NCBI GenBank assembly: GCA_026988355.1
Contig: JALSLK010000089.1
Span: 1-64,000, forward strand
Direction: 5' to 3'
Length of the DNA stretch: 64,000 bases
Origin: Flavobacteriaceae bacterium
GTDB lineage: Bacteria > Bacteroidota > Bacteroidia > Flavobacteriales > Flavobacteriaceae
Positions 8,853 through 21,034 of this stretch are shown piece by piece. The number at the start of each line of letters is the position of its first letter. Position 1 is the stretch's first letter. Under the pieces are notes generated by a model. That model had not been told where the DNA came from and ran no database searches. It saw only the letters and a program-made list of their open reading frames with translations. The position numbers and the translations under genes are program-made.

Positions 8853-11300
8853 TTATCGATTGAATAATTTTCTAAAAAACGATTTCTTTTCGTCATTTTG
8901 ATGATAGCCGTTAGCATAATTCCCATAACCGTAACCATAGCCATAACCGTAGCCATATCCATATTTATTTTTTACAGTAAAGTCATTTAAAATATAGCTA
9001 ATATTTTTAATATCTCCATTTTTATATTTATCATCAATCATTTTTGGCATTCCTTTTTGTGTATATCCTTGTCGAACGACATAGATATTAGCATCTGCAT
9101 ATTTAAATAACTCTAGCGCATCGGCAACCAAGCCAATTGGAGGAGTATCTATAATGATATAATCGTAATTTTCTTTAACGTAAGCTAGTAATTCTGCTGT
9201 TTTTTTATTTAGTATTAATTCGGATGGGTTAGGAGGTACTGGTCCAGAAAGCATTAAATTTAAGTTAGGTATTTTAGTTTCAATAGTAATTTCATCAATA
9301 CTTTTTTGACCAATTAGATAATTTGTTAGTCCAATGGTATTTGTAAGTTCAAAATCTTCAAATATTTTTGGTTTGCGCAAATCAAAACCTAATAAGATTG
9401 TTTTTTTATTACTTAAAGCGAAAACCGTTGCAATATTTATAGAGCATAAAGTTTTTCCTTCTCCACTTACTGAGGATGTTACCACTATTGTTTTTGAATC
9501 ACTAGTACTATTTTCTTTAAATAAAAATTGAATGTTGGATCGTATTGCTCTAAAAGATTCTGCAATAGTAGATTTTGGTTTTAAAAATACAGATAAATTA
9601 TTTTTAACATTGTTTTTACCAACAACACCAAGTACAGGTATGTTATAATTATTTTCTAAATCTTCGACATCATGTATCTTATTGTCCAAGAAATTTTTAA
9701 TGATAACGTATAAAAGAGGCAAGAATAAGCCTAACATTATCGCAACGAGATAATTAAAAATTGGTTTGGGAAATATAGCCGCCTCTCCAGTATCTTTTGC
9801 AGTATCAATCACTTTTATATTTGAAATATTTGCAGCAATTGCTGTTCCTGCTTCGTATTGCTTTTGCTTTAAATATTCGTAATTTGTAGCTGTTATATTG
9901 TAATTTCTCTGGTACTTTATTAATCCTTGCTCTTTTCGTGGTAAAGTGCGTAATTTAGAATTTGATTTTGATATTTGATTTTGAATACTACGCAGTTTTA
10001 CTTGCATTACACTTTTTAAAGAATTTAAGTTTTCTATTAAAATAGATCGCGTGTTTACGATATCATTATTAATTCTTTTTAATTCTGGGTAATCTCCTTT
10101 TACCGTTTGTTCTAATGTTTCTTTTGATTTATAGAGTTTTATTAATTCATTTACACTATATGTAATGTTCTGATCTTCAATGGCAATAATAGCAGGAGCT
10201 TGTATGTTCCCTAAATTTTCATAATTATTGATGTATTTTTTTAGATTATTGTAATAGCTAATCCTATCTTCAATTTGGTATTTTTCTTTATCTAATTCCG
10301 ATAAGTTAACAAATAAGGTTTGTCCCTCGACTGTTAAATCGTAAATTTTATTTTTTTGTTTAAAGTTGCCTAAATCGTTTTCAATACCTTTTAAATTTTT
10401 TGCAGATAGTTTAAATAATGTATCAATATATTTTTTTGTTTTAACTGCGTATTGAATTTTTTGACTTTTTTGATCTTCATTTAAAGTCTGAATCGATGCA
10501 TTCAAATAGGCTTCAATCTTTTTTTTATTATTATCAACAAAGTCTAACGAAATGATAGAAGTACCTTTTTTAAGGTTTTTTACAATAACATTTTTGTATT
10601 TTTTTACGGTACTATTAAAATCGGTTAAATTTATATAATATGTTTTTCCTGCAAGTTTGGTTAGTTGGTTGTTTTTTTCTAGTTTAAATTTAAAATAGTC
10701 GCTTTTAATTTCTCTGTGAATATCAAAAATCTGCGAATAGTTAATGTCTAAATTTGATATGCGTTTTTTTTCTAAACTCGAATAATTTAAAAGAGTTAGG
10801 ACATCATCGTCGTTATTTTTAAAACGAATATTTACTTTATTGTCTTCTAAGAATTCTAATTTTAAAGGTTTATTAATTAGTTGTGCGTAATTTGTGTCTA
10901 GCGTAATAATAAATGGATTTTCGCCATAAATGTCATTTAGCCTATATTTTCCTTCTTTAAGATAATTTACAAATAGGTTTAATTTAGTTACAACTTTCTC
11001 ATTGTGTTTTCTAGATTCTAAAATGGTAATAATGGTTTCTACTTCATCGCTTGCGCCTCCCCAATTAAACATAATATTTGTACTAGAAGAAAATAAAGGG
11101 TTTTGTTCTTCTTTTACCGTTATTATGGTTTGTAATTTATAAATTTTTTCTTTGCGTTTGGTATAAAAATAAGCGATAAGAAAAGCAATTATAGTACTAA
11201 CAATAAATAACTTCCAATACGAAAGAATTTTAAAAATATAGGCTTTAATGTCGATAACATTAAAATCTGGTTGTACGTTATTTGCATTAAACTTTTCCAT
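8853..11300 (-). CDS. wzc: polysaccharide biosynthesis tyrosine autokinase, Wzc-like
   Basis: Wzz-type N-terminus, Walker motif SSVSGEGKTLCSINIA, IIIDTPPIGLVADA, C-terminal YGYGYGYGYGYG cluster. Confidence 0.92.
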   Translation of the reverse strand: MEKFNANNVQPDFNVIDIKAYIFKILSYWKLFIVSTIIAFLIAYFYTKRKEKIYKLQTIITVKEEQNPLFSSSTNIMFNWGGASDEVETIITILESRKHNEKVVTKLNLFVNYLKEGKYRLNDIYGENPFIITLDTNYAQLINKPLKLEFLEDNKVNIRFKNNDDDVLTLLNYSSLEKKRISNLDINYSQIFDIHREIKSDYFKFKLEKNNQLTKLAGKTYYINLTDFNSTVKKYKNVIVKNLKKGTSIISLDFVDNNKKKIEAYLNASIQTLNEDQKSQKIQYAVKTKKYIDTLFKLSAKNLKGIENDLGNFKQKNKIYDLTVEGQTLFVNLSELDKEKYQIEDRISYYNNLKKYINNYENLGNIQAPAIIAIEDQNITYSVNELIKLYKSKETLEQTVKGDYPELKRINNDIVNTRSILIENLNSLKSVMQVKLRSIQNQISKSNSKLRTLPRKEQGLIKYQRNYNITATNYEYLKQKQYEAGTAIAANISNIKVIDTAKDTGEAAIFPKPIFNYLVAIMLGLFLPLLYVIIKNFLDNKIHDVEDLENNYNIPVLGVVGKNNVKNNLSVFLKPKSTIAESFRAIRSNIQFLFKENSTSDSKTIVVTSSVSGEGKTLCSINIATVFALSNKKTILLGFDLRKPKIFEDFELTNTIGLTNYLIGQKSIDEITIETKIPNLNLMLSGPVPPNPSELILNKKTAELLAYVKENYDYIIIDTPPIGLVADALELFKYADANIYVVRQGYTQKGMPKMIDDKYKNGDIKNISYILNDFTVKNKYGYGYGYGYGYGYGNYANGYHQNDEKKSFFRKLFNR
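8923..8964. repeat. degenerate 6-bp coding repeat (Gly-Tyr codons) in the wzc 3' end
   Basis: ccataa ccgtaa ccatag ccataa ccgtag ccatat ccatat = 7 x 6 bp. Confidence 0.85.
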
Positions 11301-11306
11301 TACAAG

Positions 11307-12086
11307 TTATAAATTTTTAATAAGTAAGATTGTTGTTGTAATTAAAGATAATGCAGCTACAATAGTAGAGAATGTTTTTGCGCCAGTATCGCCAGTTCCC
11401 CAAGACTTTTCTTTTAAAGGTTCAATATAAATAATATCGTTTGGTTGAATATAATAGGCTTCGCTATGCATAAAATCAAAATTAGTTAAATCGAGCGTAT
11501 ATTTTTTTACACCATCTACATTATTTCGAATTATTTTAATATTATGTCTGTTACCAGTTAATGTAATATCACCAGCATTTGCAATAGCTTCAATAATATT
11601 TACTTGATTTTGAAATAAGACAGAAGTTCCTGGTTTTTTTACTTCACCAATAACAGTATAACGTATTCCAGCCAATTTAACCGTAACAAAAAGGTCATTC
11701 ATATTTTTAAAAATCTTTGCCAATTCTGTTTCAATTTTTAAACGAACTTCTTTTTCAGTATAACCTAAAACGTTTAATTCGCCAAGATATGGGATTCGAA
11801 TCATACCATTTTTATCGACAGAATAGGAACTGAAATAAATTTTTTCAGGAGTAATTACTGTTGCACTTGATGTTTCAACAACTTTAAAGAGAGCAACTAA
11901 GTTTTCATTTGTAGCTTTAATTTGAATGTCAACAATGTCGTTAACCTGTAATTTATAAGGTTTATTCTGTAATGAATGTATGGTAGTTTTATTTTTTGGT
12001 TCTCCTTGAAAGTAAGTTAGGTCTTTTGTAGGGATGCAAGAAGTAAATAAAAGACCAATACCAATAAAAACGATAATCTTTTTCAT
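11307..12086 (-). CDS. wza: polysaccharide export outer-membrane lipoprotein, Wza-like
   Basis: Lipobox LLFTSC, DIVDIQIKA, SLBB-like VIGEVKKPGT. Confidence 0.9.
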   Translation of the reverse strand: MKKIIVFIGIGLLFTSCIPTKDLTYFQGEPKNKTTIHSLQNKPYKLQVNDIVDIQIKATNENLVALFKVVETSSATVITPEKIYFSSYSVDKNGMIRIPYLGELNVLGYTEKEVRLKIETELAKIFKNMNDLFVTVKLAGIRYTVIGEVKKPGTSVLFQNQVNIIEAIANAGDITLTGNRHNIKIIRNNVDGVKKYTLDLTNFDFMHSEAYYIQPNDIIYIEPLKEKSWGTGDTGAKTFSTIVAALSLITTTILLIKNL

Positions 12087-12170
12087 ATATATATTATTAT
12101 GAAGTGCAAATATAATTTTAAATGATGAATTTCAATAAAAATTCGTTTATTTTCGCGTAAAAGAAATTAA

Positions 12171-12950
12171 ATGTTTTACCAAATAAAAAGCTATTTGTCT
12201 TTTTTGAAACAATCTACAACAAAATTTGGAGTACATTCTCCCTTTGTTTTTAAATGCTTAACAAGCTGTTTTAATGCAAAAACGAAAGCAGAAAAAAGCG
12301 ACATAATTAAAACATATAATTTTTTTTTAAAAAAGAATAAAAATAGAATTCACGTAACGGATTATGGTGCAGGTTCGCGAATTTTTAAAAATAACGAACG
12401 ACGTGTTTCCGATATTGCAAAAAATGCAGGAATTTCTATCAAAAGAGCAAAAATATTAATTAGAATGGTAAAATATTTTAATGTAAATGCCATTTTAGAA
12501 ATAGGAACTTCGCTTGGAATGAGTACTTTAGCTTTGGCGCTTGGAAATAAAAAAGCAAAAATAATAACCTTAGAAGGATGTTCGGAAACGGTAAAAATAC
12601 CTCAAAATGAATTACATAAATATGTTAAAAATAAAATAGACTTTAAAATTGGAGAGTTTGGAGATACCTTACCAAAAGTATTAGAAAATCAAAAATACGA
12701 TTTGGTGTACTTTGATGGAAATCATCAAAAAGAACCAACAATTACTTATTTTGAACAATGTTTACAAACCATACATAATGATAGTATTTTTATTTTTGAC
12801 GATATACATTGGAGTAAAGAAATGACCGAAGCATGGGAATACATTAAAAATCATGAAAAAGTAAAATTAACTTTAGATACGTTTAATTGGGGAATTGTAT
12901 TCTTTAGAAAAGAACAACAAGAAAAAGAGCATTTTATAATTAGAATATAA
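12171..12950 (+). CDS. class I SAM-dependent methyltransferase (O-methyltransferase-like)
   Basis: ILEIGTSLGMSTLALALG, DLVYFDGNHQKEPTITYFEQ. Confidence 0.8.
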   Translation: MFYQIKSYLSFLKQSTTKFGVHSPFVFKCLTSCFNAKTKAEKSDIIKTYNFFLKKNKNRIHVTDYGAGSRIFKNNERRVSDIAKNAGISIKRAKILIRMVKYFNVNAILEIGTSLGMSTLALALGNKKAKIITLEGCSETVKIPQNELHKYVKNKIDFKIGEFGDTLPKVLENQKYDLVYFDGNHQKEPTITYFEQCLQTIHNDSIFIFDDIHWSKEMTEAWEYIKNHEKVKLTLDTFNWGIVFFRKEQQEKEHFIIRI

Positions 12951-13206
12951 TTAAATTAAAAGAAAAATGATTTTAGAATTATATATAATATTACAATTTT
13001 TAAAATATAGTATAAGGAGAACAGAAAAAAAACTAACAGAGAAAAAACTAAAAGAACATAGCTTGTGTTATTTCAAAAGAAATTACAATTACAGAAGGAA
13101 ATATTAGAAATAAAAAAGATTTTTTTACATCAAAAAAGAAAGAATAAACTCCCGAGAAAAATAATAGAATAACGAGTTACGAAAAATACGAGATAAAATA
13201 AAAAGA

Positions 13207-13782
13207 ATGAAAATATACACAAAAACAGGAGACAAAGGAAAAACATCTCTTTTTGGAGGAACAAGAGTTCCAAAATACAATTTAAGAATCGAAGCTTATG
13301 GAACCGTAGACGAACTAAATTCATACATAGGATTAATACGAGATCAAAAAATAGATAAAAAGACCTTTGCAGTATTGGTAAAAGTACAAAACGAACTATT
13401 TACATTAGGAGCTATGTTAGCAACTCCAAAAGATAAAGAGAAATTAAAAAATGGAAAAGAAAGACTAAATATACCGAAAATAACAAAAGAAGATATTAAT
13501 TTTTTAGAAAAAGAAATCGATAAAATGAATGAAGAATTACCCGTAATGACAAATTTTGTTTTGCCAGGAGGACATACAACAGTGTCATTTTGTCATATAA
13601 CAAGGTGTGTTTGCCGTAGAGCAGAGCGTATCGTAGTAAATTTAACCGAAGAAGAAGAAATTAATACCATAACAATATCCTATTTAAATAGATTATCAGA
13701 TTATCTATTTGTATTGGCACGAAAATTGACCATAGACAACCGAGTTACAGAAGTTCCTTGGATACCCAAAAAGACAGAGTAA
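13207..13782 (+). CDS. cob(I)yrinic acid a,c-diamide adenosyltransferase (PduO type)
   Basis: MKIYTKTGDKGKTSLFGGTRVPK, CRRAERIVV, YLNRLSDYLFVLAR. Confidence 0.95.
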   Translation: MKIYTKTGDKGKTSLFGGTRVPKYNLRIEAYGTVDELNSYIGLIRDQKIDKKTFAVLVKVQNELFTLGAMLATPKDKEKLKNGKERLNIPKITKEDINFLEKEIDKMNEELPVMTNFVLPGGHTTVSFCHITRCVCRRAERIVVNLTEEEEINTITISYLNRLSDYLFVLARKLTIDNRVTEVPWIPKKTE

Positions 13783-13891
13783 CTCACGAGTAATAGATTG
13801 AAAGTTCTTTCAAATAAAAAAATACCTTTGCAAAAATTTGTATATTCCAACTAAAAAATTACTTTTGCAAAATATAAAAACACCCTCAATT

Positions 13892-14113
13892 ATGTATTGG
13901 ACATTAGAATTAGCATCTTATTTAAGCGATGCGCCTTGGCCTGCTACAAAAGATGAATTGATAGATTACGCTATCCGAACTGGAGCACCTCTAGAAGTTG
14001 TAGAAAATTTACAATCTATAGAAGACGAAGGAGATTCGTATGAAATCATTCAAGATATTTGGCCAGATTATCCAACAGAAGAAGATTTTCTTTGGAACGA
14101 AGATGAATATTAA
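13892..14113 (+). CDS. DUF2795 family protein
   Basis: MYWTLELASYLSDAPWPATKDELIDYAIRTGAPLEVVENLQ; start placed at MYWT. Confidence 0.8.
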   Translation: MYWTLELASYLSDAPWPATKDELIDYAIRTGAPLEVVENLQSIEDEGDSYEIIQDIWPDYPTEEDFLWNEDEY

Positions 14114-14129
14114 AAAACATTCAAAACAC

Positions 14130-14156
14130 AAAAAGTCTCCAACGAGACTTTTTTTT
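14130..14156 (+). terminator. intrinsic terminator
   Basis: AAAAAGTCTC-CAAC-GAGACTTTTT followed by T-run. Confidence 0.8.
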
Positions 14157-14282
14157 GTTTAAAGAAGTTTTAAGTCATTTTCTAAATTCGTACATTTGTA
14201 TAGCTATTTTTTTATATACAATAAATTAAAACAAACCAATCCTTAAAATAAATTTTTAGGAAACATTAATAATAACAAAACT

Positions 14283-17200
14283 ATGAGTTTTATAAATTCA
14301 ATAATAAAAGCCTTTGTAGGAGATAAAAAGAAAAAAGATTTAAAAGAATTACAACCATTTGTGAATAAAGTACATGTATTTGATGCAGAAATGGGATCAC
14401 TATCCATAGACGAATTAAGGGCAAAGACAACAACATTTAAGTCTAAAATAAAAGAAGCAACAAAACAATATCAAGATCAAATAGATGCATTAAAAAAAGA
14501 AGTAGATACAGCAAATATTGATAGAAAAGAAGAAATATATACCGAAATAGATGCCTTAAATGAAGAAGCATACAAAGCATCCGAAGAAGTTTTGAAAGAA
14601 ATAGAAGCAGAGGCCTTTGCAGTAATGAAAGAAACAGCAAAAAGGTTTACTAATAATGAAGAAAATGTAGTAAAAGCAACACCATTTGATAGAGAGCTGA
14701 GTGCTACAAAAGATTTTGTGACTTTAGATGGAGACGAAAAAGCCGTATGGAAAAATTCTTGGGATGCAGCAGGAACACCAGTAACGTGGAATATGATTCA
14801 CTACGATGTGCAACTTATTGGAGGGTCAGTTTTACACAGTGGAAAGATTGCAGAGATGATGACAGGAGAAGGAAAAACACTAGTATCTACCTTGCCAGTT
14901 TATTTAAATGCCTTAACAGGAAAAGGAGTACATGTAGTAACGGTAAATGACTATTTAGCAAAACGAGATTCCGCATGGATGGGACCAATATTTCAATTTC
15001 ATGGATTATCAGTAGATTGTATCGATTTTCATCAGCCAAACTCCGATGCACGTCGAAAAGCATACAATGCAGATATTACCTACGGAACAAATAATGAATT
15101 TGGATTTGACTACTTACGAGATAATATGTCTAATTCTCCAAAAGATTTGGTGCAAAGATTACATAATTATACCATTATAGATGAGGTAGATTCGGTTTTA
15201 GTAGACGATGCAAGAACACCATTGATTATTTCTGGAGCAGTACCAAAAGGAGATATTCATGAGTTTAATGAATTAAAACCAACTGTAAGCGAATTAGTAA
15301 ACCTTCAGAAAAAATACTTAGTAGGCTTATTGGCAGAAGCAAAGAAATTAATAGCAGATGGAAATACGAAAGATGGAGGATTTAAACTCTTTAGAGTATT
15401 TAGAGGATTGCCAAAAAATAAAGCATTAATAAAATATTTATCCCAAGAAGGAATCAAACAATTATTGCAAAAAACAGAAAAGTTTTTTATGCAAGATAAT
15501 AATCGAGAGATGCCAAAGATAGATGAAGAATTGTATTTTTCAATCGATGAGAAAAACAATTCTATAAACTTGACAGATAAAGGAATAGCACATCTTTCAG
15601 CAAAAAGTAATGAAGAGAATTTCTTTGTATTACCAGATATTAGTTTATTGGTTGCAGAAATTGAAAAAAGCGAAAAAACACCAGAAGAGAGAGCAAAAGC
15701 AAAAGATAATTTATATAGAGAGTTTAGTGTAAAGAGCGAACGAATTCATACAATGAACCAACTATTAAAAGCATATACATTATTTGAAATAGATGTAGAA
15801 TATGTACTTATGGATGGCAAAGTGAAAATTGTAGATGAACAAACAGGACGTATCATGGATGGTCGGCGTTATTCCGATGGATTACATCAAGCATTAGAAG
15901 CAAAAGAAAATGTAACAATTGAAGACGCAACACAAACATTTGCAACAGTAACATTACAAAATTATTTTAGAATGTATAAAAAACTTTCTGGAATGACAGG
16001 TACAGCAGTTACAGAAGCAGGAGAGTTTTGGGAAATCTATAAATTAGATGTGATAGAAATCCCAACAAATATGCCACTAATTCGTAAAGATAAAGAAGAT
16101 TTAATTTACAAAACAAAACGAGAAAAATACAATGCAGTAATCGACGATATTGTTAAGATAGTAAGTCAAAACAGACCAATACTAGTTGGAACAACTTCCG
16201 TAGAAATATCCGAATTACTATCCAAAATGCTATCCATACGAAAAATTGATCACAATGTGTTAAATGCGAAATTGCATAAAAAAGAATCGGAAATTGTAGC
16301 GCAAGCAGGAAATCCAGGAGTGGTAACTATCGCAACAAATATGGCAGGACGTGGAACAGATATTAAACTGTCGGATGCAGTAAAAGCGGCAGGAGGTTTA
16401 GCGATTATAGGAACAGAAAGACACGATTCGAGACGTGTAGATAGACAGTTACGAGGTAGAGCAGGACGACAAGGAGATCCAGGGTCATCCCAATTTTATG
16501 TCTCTTTAGAAGATAACCTAATGCGATTGTTTGGTTCGGAAAGAATTGCAAAAATGATGGATAGAATGGGATTGAAAGAAGGAGAAGTAATACAACACTC
16601 CATGATTTCGAAATCCATAGAAAGAGCACAGAAAAAAGTAGAAGAAAATAACTTTGGAATTCGAAAACGTTTATTAGAATACGACGACGTAATGAATGCA
16701 CAAAGAGAAGTGGTATACAAGCGTAGAAGACATGCTTTATATGGAGAACGTCTACAAGTAGATATCGTAAACATGATTTTTGATACTTGCGATACCATTG
16801 TAATGGAAAATAAAGCAAGAGACGATTACGAAAATTTTGAATTTGAATTGATACGATTTTCATCTACAAGTTCGCCATTTACAAGAGAAGAATTTAAAAC
16901 AAAAACCGAACAAGAATTAACAGATGTACTTTTTGAAACCGTATACAAACACTATAAAGAAAAAATTGAGCGAAATGCAGTCGCAGCATTTCCAGTAATT
17001 AAAAATGTATACGAAACACAAGGAGATCAATACGAACGTATTGTAGTACCATTTACAGATGGAACGAAAACAATACAAGTAGTAACAAACTTAAAAGAAG
17101 CATACGAAAGTAATGGAAAAGTATTGATAGATGATTTTGAAAAAAATGTATCCTTATCAATTATAGACGAATCGTGGAAAAATCACTTGCGTAGAATGGA

Positions 17201-17615
17201 CGATTTAAAAACATCGGTACAAAATGCACAATACGAACAAAAAGACCCATTATTAATCTATAAATTTGAATCGTTTGAGTTGTTTAAAAAAATGCTTCAT
17301 AGTGTAAATAAAGAAGTGCTATCGTTCTTATTAAAAGGAGAATTGCCAAATCAAAATCAAGTAAGTGAAGCAAGAGAACAAAAAAGAGAAAAAGTACAGT
17401 TGAGTAAAGCAGAATTTAACAACCCAAATGAAGGCTTACAAACCAACCAAACACAAGAACAACAAATTACAGAAACTATTATTAGAACCGAACGAAAAAT
17501 AGGGCGTAATGATAGAGTAGAAATAAGAAATGTAATGAGTGGAGAAAGTAAAACAGTTAAATATAAACAGGCAATACCACTAATTGAAAAAGGAACTTGG
17601 GTTTTGGTAGATTAA
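14283..17615 (+). CDS. secA: preprotein translocase subunit SecA
   Basis: [70 protein letters not shown]. Confidence 0.98.
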   Translation: MSFINSIIKAFVGDKKKKDLKELQPFVNKVHVFDAEMGSLSIDELRAKTTTFKSKIKEATKQYQDQIDALKKEVDTANIDRKEEIYTEIDALNEEAYKASEEVLKEIEAEAFAVMKETAKRFTNNEENVVKATPFDRELSATKDFVTLDGDEKAVWKNSWDAAGTPVTWNMIHYDVQLIGGSVLHSGKIAEMMTGEGKTLVSTLPVYLNALTGKGVHVVTVNDYLAKRDSAWMGPIFQFHGLSVDCIDFHQPNSDARRKAYNADITYGTNNEFGFDYLRDNMSNSPKDLVQRLHNYTIIDEVDSVLVDDARTPLIISGAVPKGDIHEFNELKPTVSELVNLQKKYLVGLLAEAKKLIADGNTKDGGFKLFRVFRGLPKNKALIKYLSQEGIKQLLQKTEKFFMQDNNREMPKIDEELYFSIDEKNNSINLTDKGIAHLSAKSNEENFFVLPDISLLVAEIEKSEKTPEERAKAKDNLYREFSVKSERIHTMNQLLKAYTLFEIDVEYVLMDGKVKIVDEQTGRIMDGRRYSDGLHQALEAKENVTIEDATQTFATVTLQNYFRMYKKLSGMTGTAVTEAGEFWEIYKLDVIEIPTNMPLIRKDKEDLIYKTKREKYNAVIDDIVKIVSQNRPILVGTTSVEISELLSKMLSIRKIDHNVLNAKLHKKESEIVAQAGNPGVVTIATNMAGRGTDIKLSDAVKAAGGLAIIGTERHDSRRVDRQLRGRAGRQGDPGSSQFYVSLEDNLMRLFGSERIAKMMDRMGLKEGEVIQHSMISKSIERAQKKVEENNFGIRKRLLEYDDVMNAQREVVYKRRRHALYGERLQVDIVNMIFDTCDTIVMENKARDDYENFEFELIRFSSTSSPFTREEFKTKTEQELTDVLFETVYKHYKEKIERNAVAAFPVIKNVYETQGDQYERIVVPFTDGTKTIQVVTNLKEAYESNGKVLIDDFEKNVSLSIIDESWKNHLRRMDDLKTSVQNAQYEQKDPLLIYKFESFELFKKMLHSVNKEVLSFLLKGELPNQNQVSEAREQKREKVQLSKAEFNNPNEGLQTNQTQEQQITETIIRTERKIGRNDRVEIRNVMSGESKTVKYKQAIPLIEKGTWVLVD

Positions 17616-17654
17616 ATAAAATAAAACGATACGAGATATTCAAATTTAAAAACA

Positions 17655-17690
17655 AAAGCCTAACAGTTTTGATCTGTTAGGCTTTTTTTT
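17655..17690. terminator. bidirectional intrinsic terminator between convergent genes
   Basis: AAAGCCTAACAG ... CTGTTAGGCTTT with T/A tracts on both sides. Confidence 0.85.
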
Positions 17691-18879
17691 AAGAATTATA
17701 AGCAGCTAAAGCCGATTTAATAATAGCTACAGCACGAATTAAATCTTCTTTTTTAAGCACATAAGCAATCCGAACTTGATTTTTACCAGAACCATCGGTA
17801 GAATAAAAACCACTAGCAGGAGCAACCATAACAGTTTGATTATTATCATTAAACTCTTCTAAAATCCATTGCGCAAAATGATCGGAATTTTTAATAGGTA
17901 ACTCAGCAATACAATAAAAAGCACCTTTCGGTTTCGGAACTTTTACACCATCAATTTTTAGTAATTCATTGATAAGTGTATCTCTTCGATCTTCGTATTC
18001 ATCAATAACATCGGTAAAGTAACTTTGAGGTGTGTCTAAAGCAGCTTCACTAGCAATAAGAGCATAAGTTGGTGGACTTAAACGTGCTTGTGCATATTTT
18101 AGTACCGTTGCAATAACATTCTTATTTTTAGAAACCACACAGCCAATTCTTGCGCCACACATACTATATCTTTTCGAAACAGAATCTATCAAGATAGCAT
18201 GTTGCGATAAATCATCTTCCTGCATAACAGAATAATGTTCTAAACCATCGTAAACAAATTCGCGATAAACTTCATCCGCAATTAAAAAAATATCATGTTT
18301 TAAAACAATTTCCTTTAATTTTTTAATTTCCTCTTTAGTGTATAAATAACCAGTTGGATTACCAGGATTACAAATAATAATCGCTTTAGTTTTTGAAGTA
18401 ATGGACTTCTCAAATTCTTCAATTTTTGGAAGAGCAAAACCAGTATCAATAGAAGAAACAATAGGCTTTACAGTAACACCATTTGCAATAGAAAAACCGT
18501 TATAATTTGCGTAAAATGGTTCAGGAATAATAATTTCATCACCATAATCTGTAATACTACCAATCGTAAAAAGTAATGCTTCAGAACCTCCAGTTGTAAC
18601 TACAATATCATTTGCAGTTACATCGATGTCATTTTTTTTATAATAAGAAACTAGTTTTTCTCGATAAATTTCAGAACCTTCCGAACGCGCATAAGCCAAT
18701 ACGTTTAAATCGGCATTCTTTACAGCATTAAGCGCAACATCTGGAGTATTAATGTCTGGCTGACCAATATTAAGATGAAAAACTTGAATGCCTCTTTTTT
18801 TTGCATCTTCGGCAAAAGGTACCAATTTACGAATTGGAGATTGTGGCATTTGTAAACCTTTACTAGAAATTTTAGGCAT
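17689..18879 (-). CDS. PLP-dependent aminotransferase (aspartate aminotransferase family)
   Basis: IICNPGNPTGYLYTKEE, SVSKRYSMCGARIG. Confidence 0.9.
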   Translation of the reverse strand: MPKISSKGLQMPQSPIRKLVPFAEDAKKRGIQVFHLNIGQPDINTPDVALNAVKNADLNVLAYARSEGSEIYREKLVSYYKKNDIDVTANDIVVTTGGSEALLFTIGSITDYGDEIIIPEPFYANYNGFSIANGVTVKPIVSSIDTGFALPKIEEFEKSITSKTKAIIICNPGNPTGYLYTKEEIKKLKEIVLKHDIFLIADEVYREFVYDGLEHYSVMQEDDLSQHAILIDSVSKRYSMCGARIGCVVSKNKNVIATVLKYAQARLSPPTYALIASEAALDTPQSYFTDVIDEYEDRRDTLINELLKIDGVKVPKPKGAFYCIAELPIKNSDHFAQWILEEFNDNNQTVMVAPASGFYSTDGSGKNQVRIAYVLKKEDLIRAVAIIKSALAAYNS

Positions 18880-19104
18880 AATTTAATAGATTAATTGAAG
18901 ATACAAAAATGCAAAATATTCATATAAAGTAAGTCGTTTTTTCTAAATTTATTTCGAGTTAAAAAGTGTTAAAATTTTAAATACAAAGCGTAAATAGTAC
19001 TATATTTATAGACTAAAGAGCTAATTTAAAAGAAAAAACATATTATAAAAGAGGATGCAGAAAATCTATAATAGAGTAAGCACTAACAAATTAACTTATT
19101 TTTT

Positions 19105-20604
19105 ATGAGCTATACCAAACCAAAATTTAAAGAAGCGTACGGAAATTTTATTAATGGCCAATTTGTAGATCCAGTCGGAGGAGAATATTTTGAAAACAAT
19201 TCGCCAATAGACAATACATTAATAGCAAAATACGCACGTTCAAAAAAAGAAGATGTAGATAATGCAGTTGCAGCAGCGAATGCAGCCAAAGAAGCTTGGG
19301 GAAATACATCGGTAACCGAAAGAGCAGCAATGCTAAATAAAGTAGCAGATATTATTGAAGCAAATTTAGAAGAATTTGCCTTAGTAGAAACCTGTGATAA
19401 TGGGAAACCAATACGAGAAACGATTAATGCAGATATTCCGTTAGCAATAGACCATTGGCGTTATTTTGCAGCAGTAATTAGAGCAGAAGAAGGTTCTGCA
19501 ACCGAATTAGATGCAAATACCTTATCTATGAATATAAAAGAACCATTAGGCGTCGTAGCACAAATAATACCTTGGAACTTTCCGTTATTAATGTTATCTT
19601 GGAAATTGCCACCAGCTTTAGCGGCAGGAAATTGTGTCGTATTAAAACCAGCAGAACAAACACCTGCAACAGCAACGTTATTAATGGAAAAAATTGCAGA
19701 TGTATTTCCTCCAGGTGTTGTAAATATTATTCATGGATTTGGACCAGAAGCAGGAAAACCATTAGCATCACACTCCAAAGTAGATAAAGTAGCATTTACA
19801 GGAGAAACCACAACAGGACAGTTAATTATGCAATATGCATCTAAAAACTTAAATCCAGTTACGATGGAGTTAGGAGGAAAATCACCAAATATTTTCTTTA
19901 ACTCGGTAATGGATGAAGACGATGCGTTTTTGGATAAAGCAATAGAAGGAGCAGTATTATTTGCATTTAATCAAGGCGAAGTATGTACTTGCCCGTCGAG
20001 ATTATTAGTACAAGAAGATATTTATGATGCATTTATGGAACGTGTGATTGCTAGAACAAATGCAATAATACAAGACAATCCGTACAATGCAAATACTATG
20101 GTAGGCGCACAAGCATCTAACGATCAATATGAAAAAATATTATCCTATATAAAGATAGGAAAAGAAGAAGGAGCAAAGGTACTTACAGGAGGAGAAGCAT
20201 GTAAGTTAGAAGGAGATTTTGCAAATGGATTTTATATTCAACCAACTATTTTAGAAGGACACAATAAAATGCGTATTTTTCAAGAAGAAATCTTTGGGCC
20301 AGTATTAGCAGTTACCAAATTTAAAGATGAAGCAGATGCTATTGCCATTGCAAACGATACTTTATATGGGTTAGGAGCAGGAGTTTGGACAAGAGATGCA
20401 CATCAATTATACCAAATACCAAGAGCAATAAAAGCAGGTCGAGTTTGGGTTAATTGTTATCATGCATATCCAGCACACGCACCATTTGGAGGATATAAAA
20501 AATCAGGATTTGGTAGAGAAAATCACTTAATGATGATGAACCATTATCGCCAAACAAAAAATATGTTGATTTCTTACGATAAAAATAAATTAGGATTCTT
20601 TTAA
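19105..20604 (+). CDS. NAD(P)-dependent aldehyde dehydrogenase
   Basis: [49 protein letters not shown]. Confidence 0.95.
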   Translation: MSYTKPKFKEAYGNFINGQFVDPVGGEYFENNSPIDNTLIAKYARSKKEDVDNAVAAANAAKEAWGNTSVTERAAMLNKVADIIEANLEEFALVETCDNGKPIRETINADIPLAIDHWRYFAAVIRAEEGSATELDANTLSMNIKEPLGVVAQIIPWNFPLLMLSWKLPPALAAGNCVVLKPAEQTPATATLLMEKIADVFPPGVVNIIHGFGPEAGKPLASHSKVDKVAFTGETTTGQLIMQYASKNLNPVTMELGGKSPNIFFNSVMDEDDAFLDKAIEGAVLFAFNQGEVCTCPSRLLVQEDIYDAFMERVIARTNAIIQDNPYNANTMVGAQASNDQYEKILSYIKIGKEEGAKVLTGGEACKLEGDFANGFYIQPTILEGHNKMRIFQEEIFGPVLAVTKFKDEADAIAIANDTLYGLGAGVWTRDAHQLYQIPRAIKAGRVWVNCYHAYPAHAPFGGYKKSGFGRENHLMMMNHYRQTKNMLISYDKNKLGFF

Positions 20605-20615
20605 AAACAAAACTA

Positions 20616-20644
20616 AAAATGACTAGCCATTGGCTAGTCATTTT
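20616..20644. terminator. intrinsic terminator hairpin
   Basis: AAAATGACTAGCC-ATT-GGCTAGTCATTTT. Confidence 0.75.
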
Positions 20645-20657
20645 ACATACTTAGATA

Positions 20658-21017
20658 ATGAAATACCAAAGAGTAGCAATAACAGAACAAGCAAAGAAAA
20701 TAGTTAAAAAACTAAAAAAAGAACATGGCGATTTAATATTCCATCAAAGTGGAGGCTGCTGTGATGGCTCTGCACCGATGATTTTTGAAAAAGGAGATAT
20801 GTATTTAGATGAAAGTGACATTCTACTTGGTAAACTAGAAGGTGTTAATTATTATATGAATCAAGATCAATTTGAATATTGGAAACATACACATTTAACC
20901 ATAGATATTACCAAAGGAAGAGGCTCTAGCTTTTCTTTAGAAATACCTTTAGGAATACGATTTATAATACAATCTAGAATTCTTACCGAAGAAGAAAATA
21001 AAGCGTTAAACCCATAA
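20658..21017 (+). CDS. DUF779 family protein (frequent partner of aldehyde dehydrogenase genes)
   Basis: HGDLIFHQSGGCCDGSAPMIF...GRGSSFSLEIPLGIRF. Confidence 0.85.
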   Translation: MKYQRVAITEQAKKIVKKLKKEHGDLIFHQSGGCCDGSAPMIFEKGDMYLDESDILLGKLEGVNYYMNQDQFEYWKHTHLTIDITKGRGSSFSLEIPLGIRFIIQSRILTEEENKALNP

Positions 21018-21034
21018 TAATTTAAGATTAATGA

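Noticed and set aside
12967-13107. 46-aa ORF MILELYIILQFLKYSIRRTEKK... between the methyltransferase and cobalamin adenosyltransferase genes
   Set aside because: Short and A-rich in a stop-rich stretch; no motif or regulatory context strong enough to call a gene.
12950-13206. Cobalamin riboswitch upstream of the adenosyltransferase gene
   Set aside because: No B12-box-like conserved segment is visible; the region is A-rich and not obviously structured.
16405-16863. 152-aa and 100-aa minus-strand ORFs
   Set aside because: Lie inside secA on the opposite strand; hydrophobic antisense translation without a recognised motif.
14283-17615. SecA unusual length (1110 aa) and lack of a C-terminal zinc-binding CxC motif
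   Set aside because: From general knowledge this is the usual form in Flavobacteriia, so not reported as novel.
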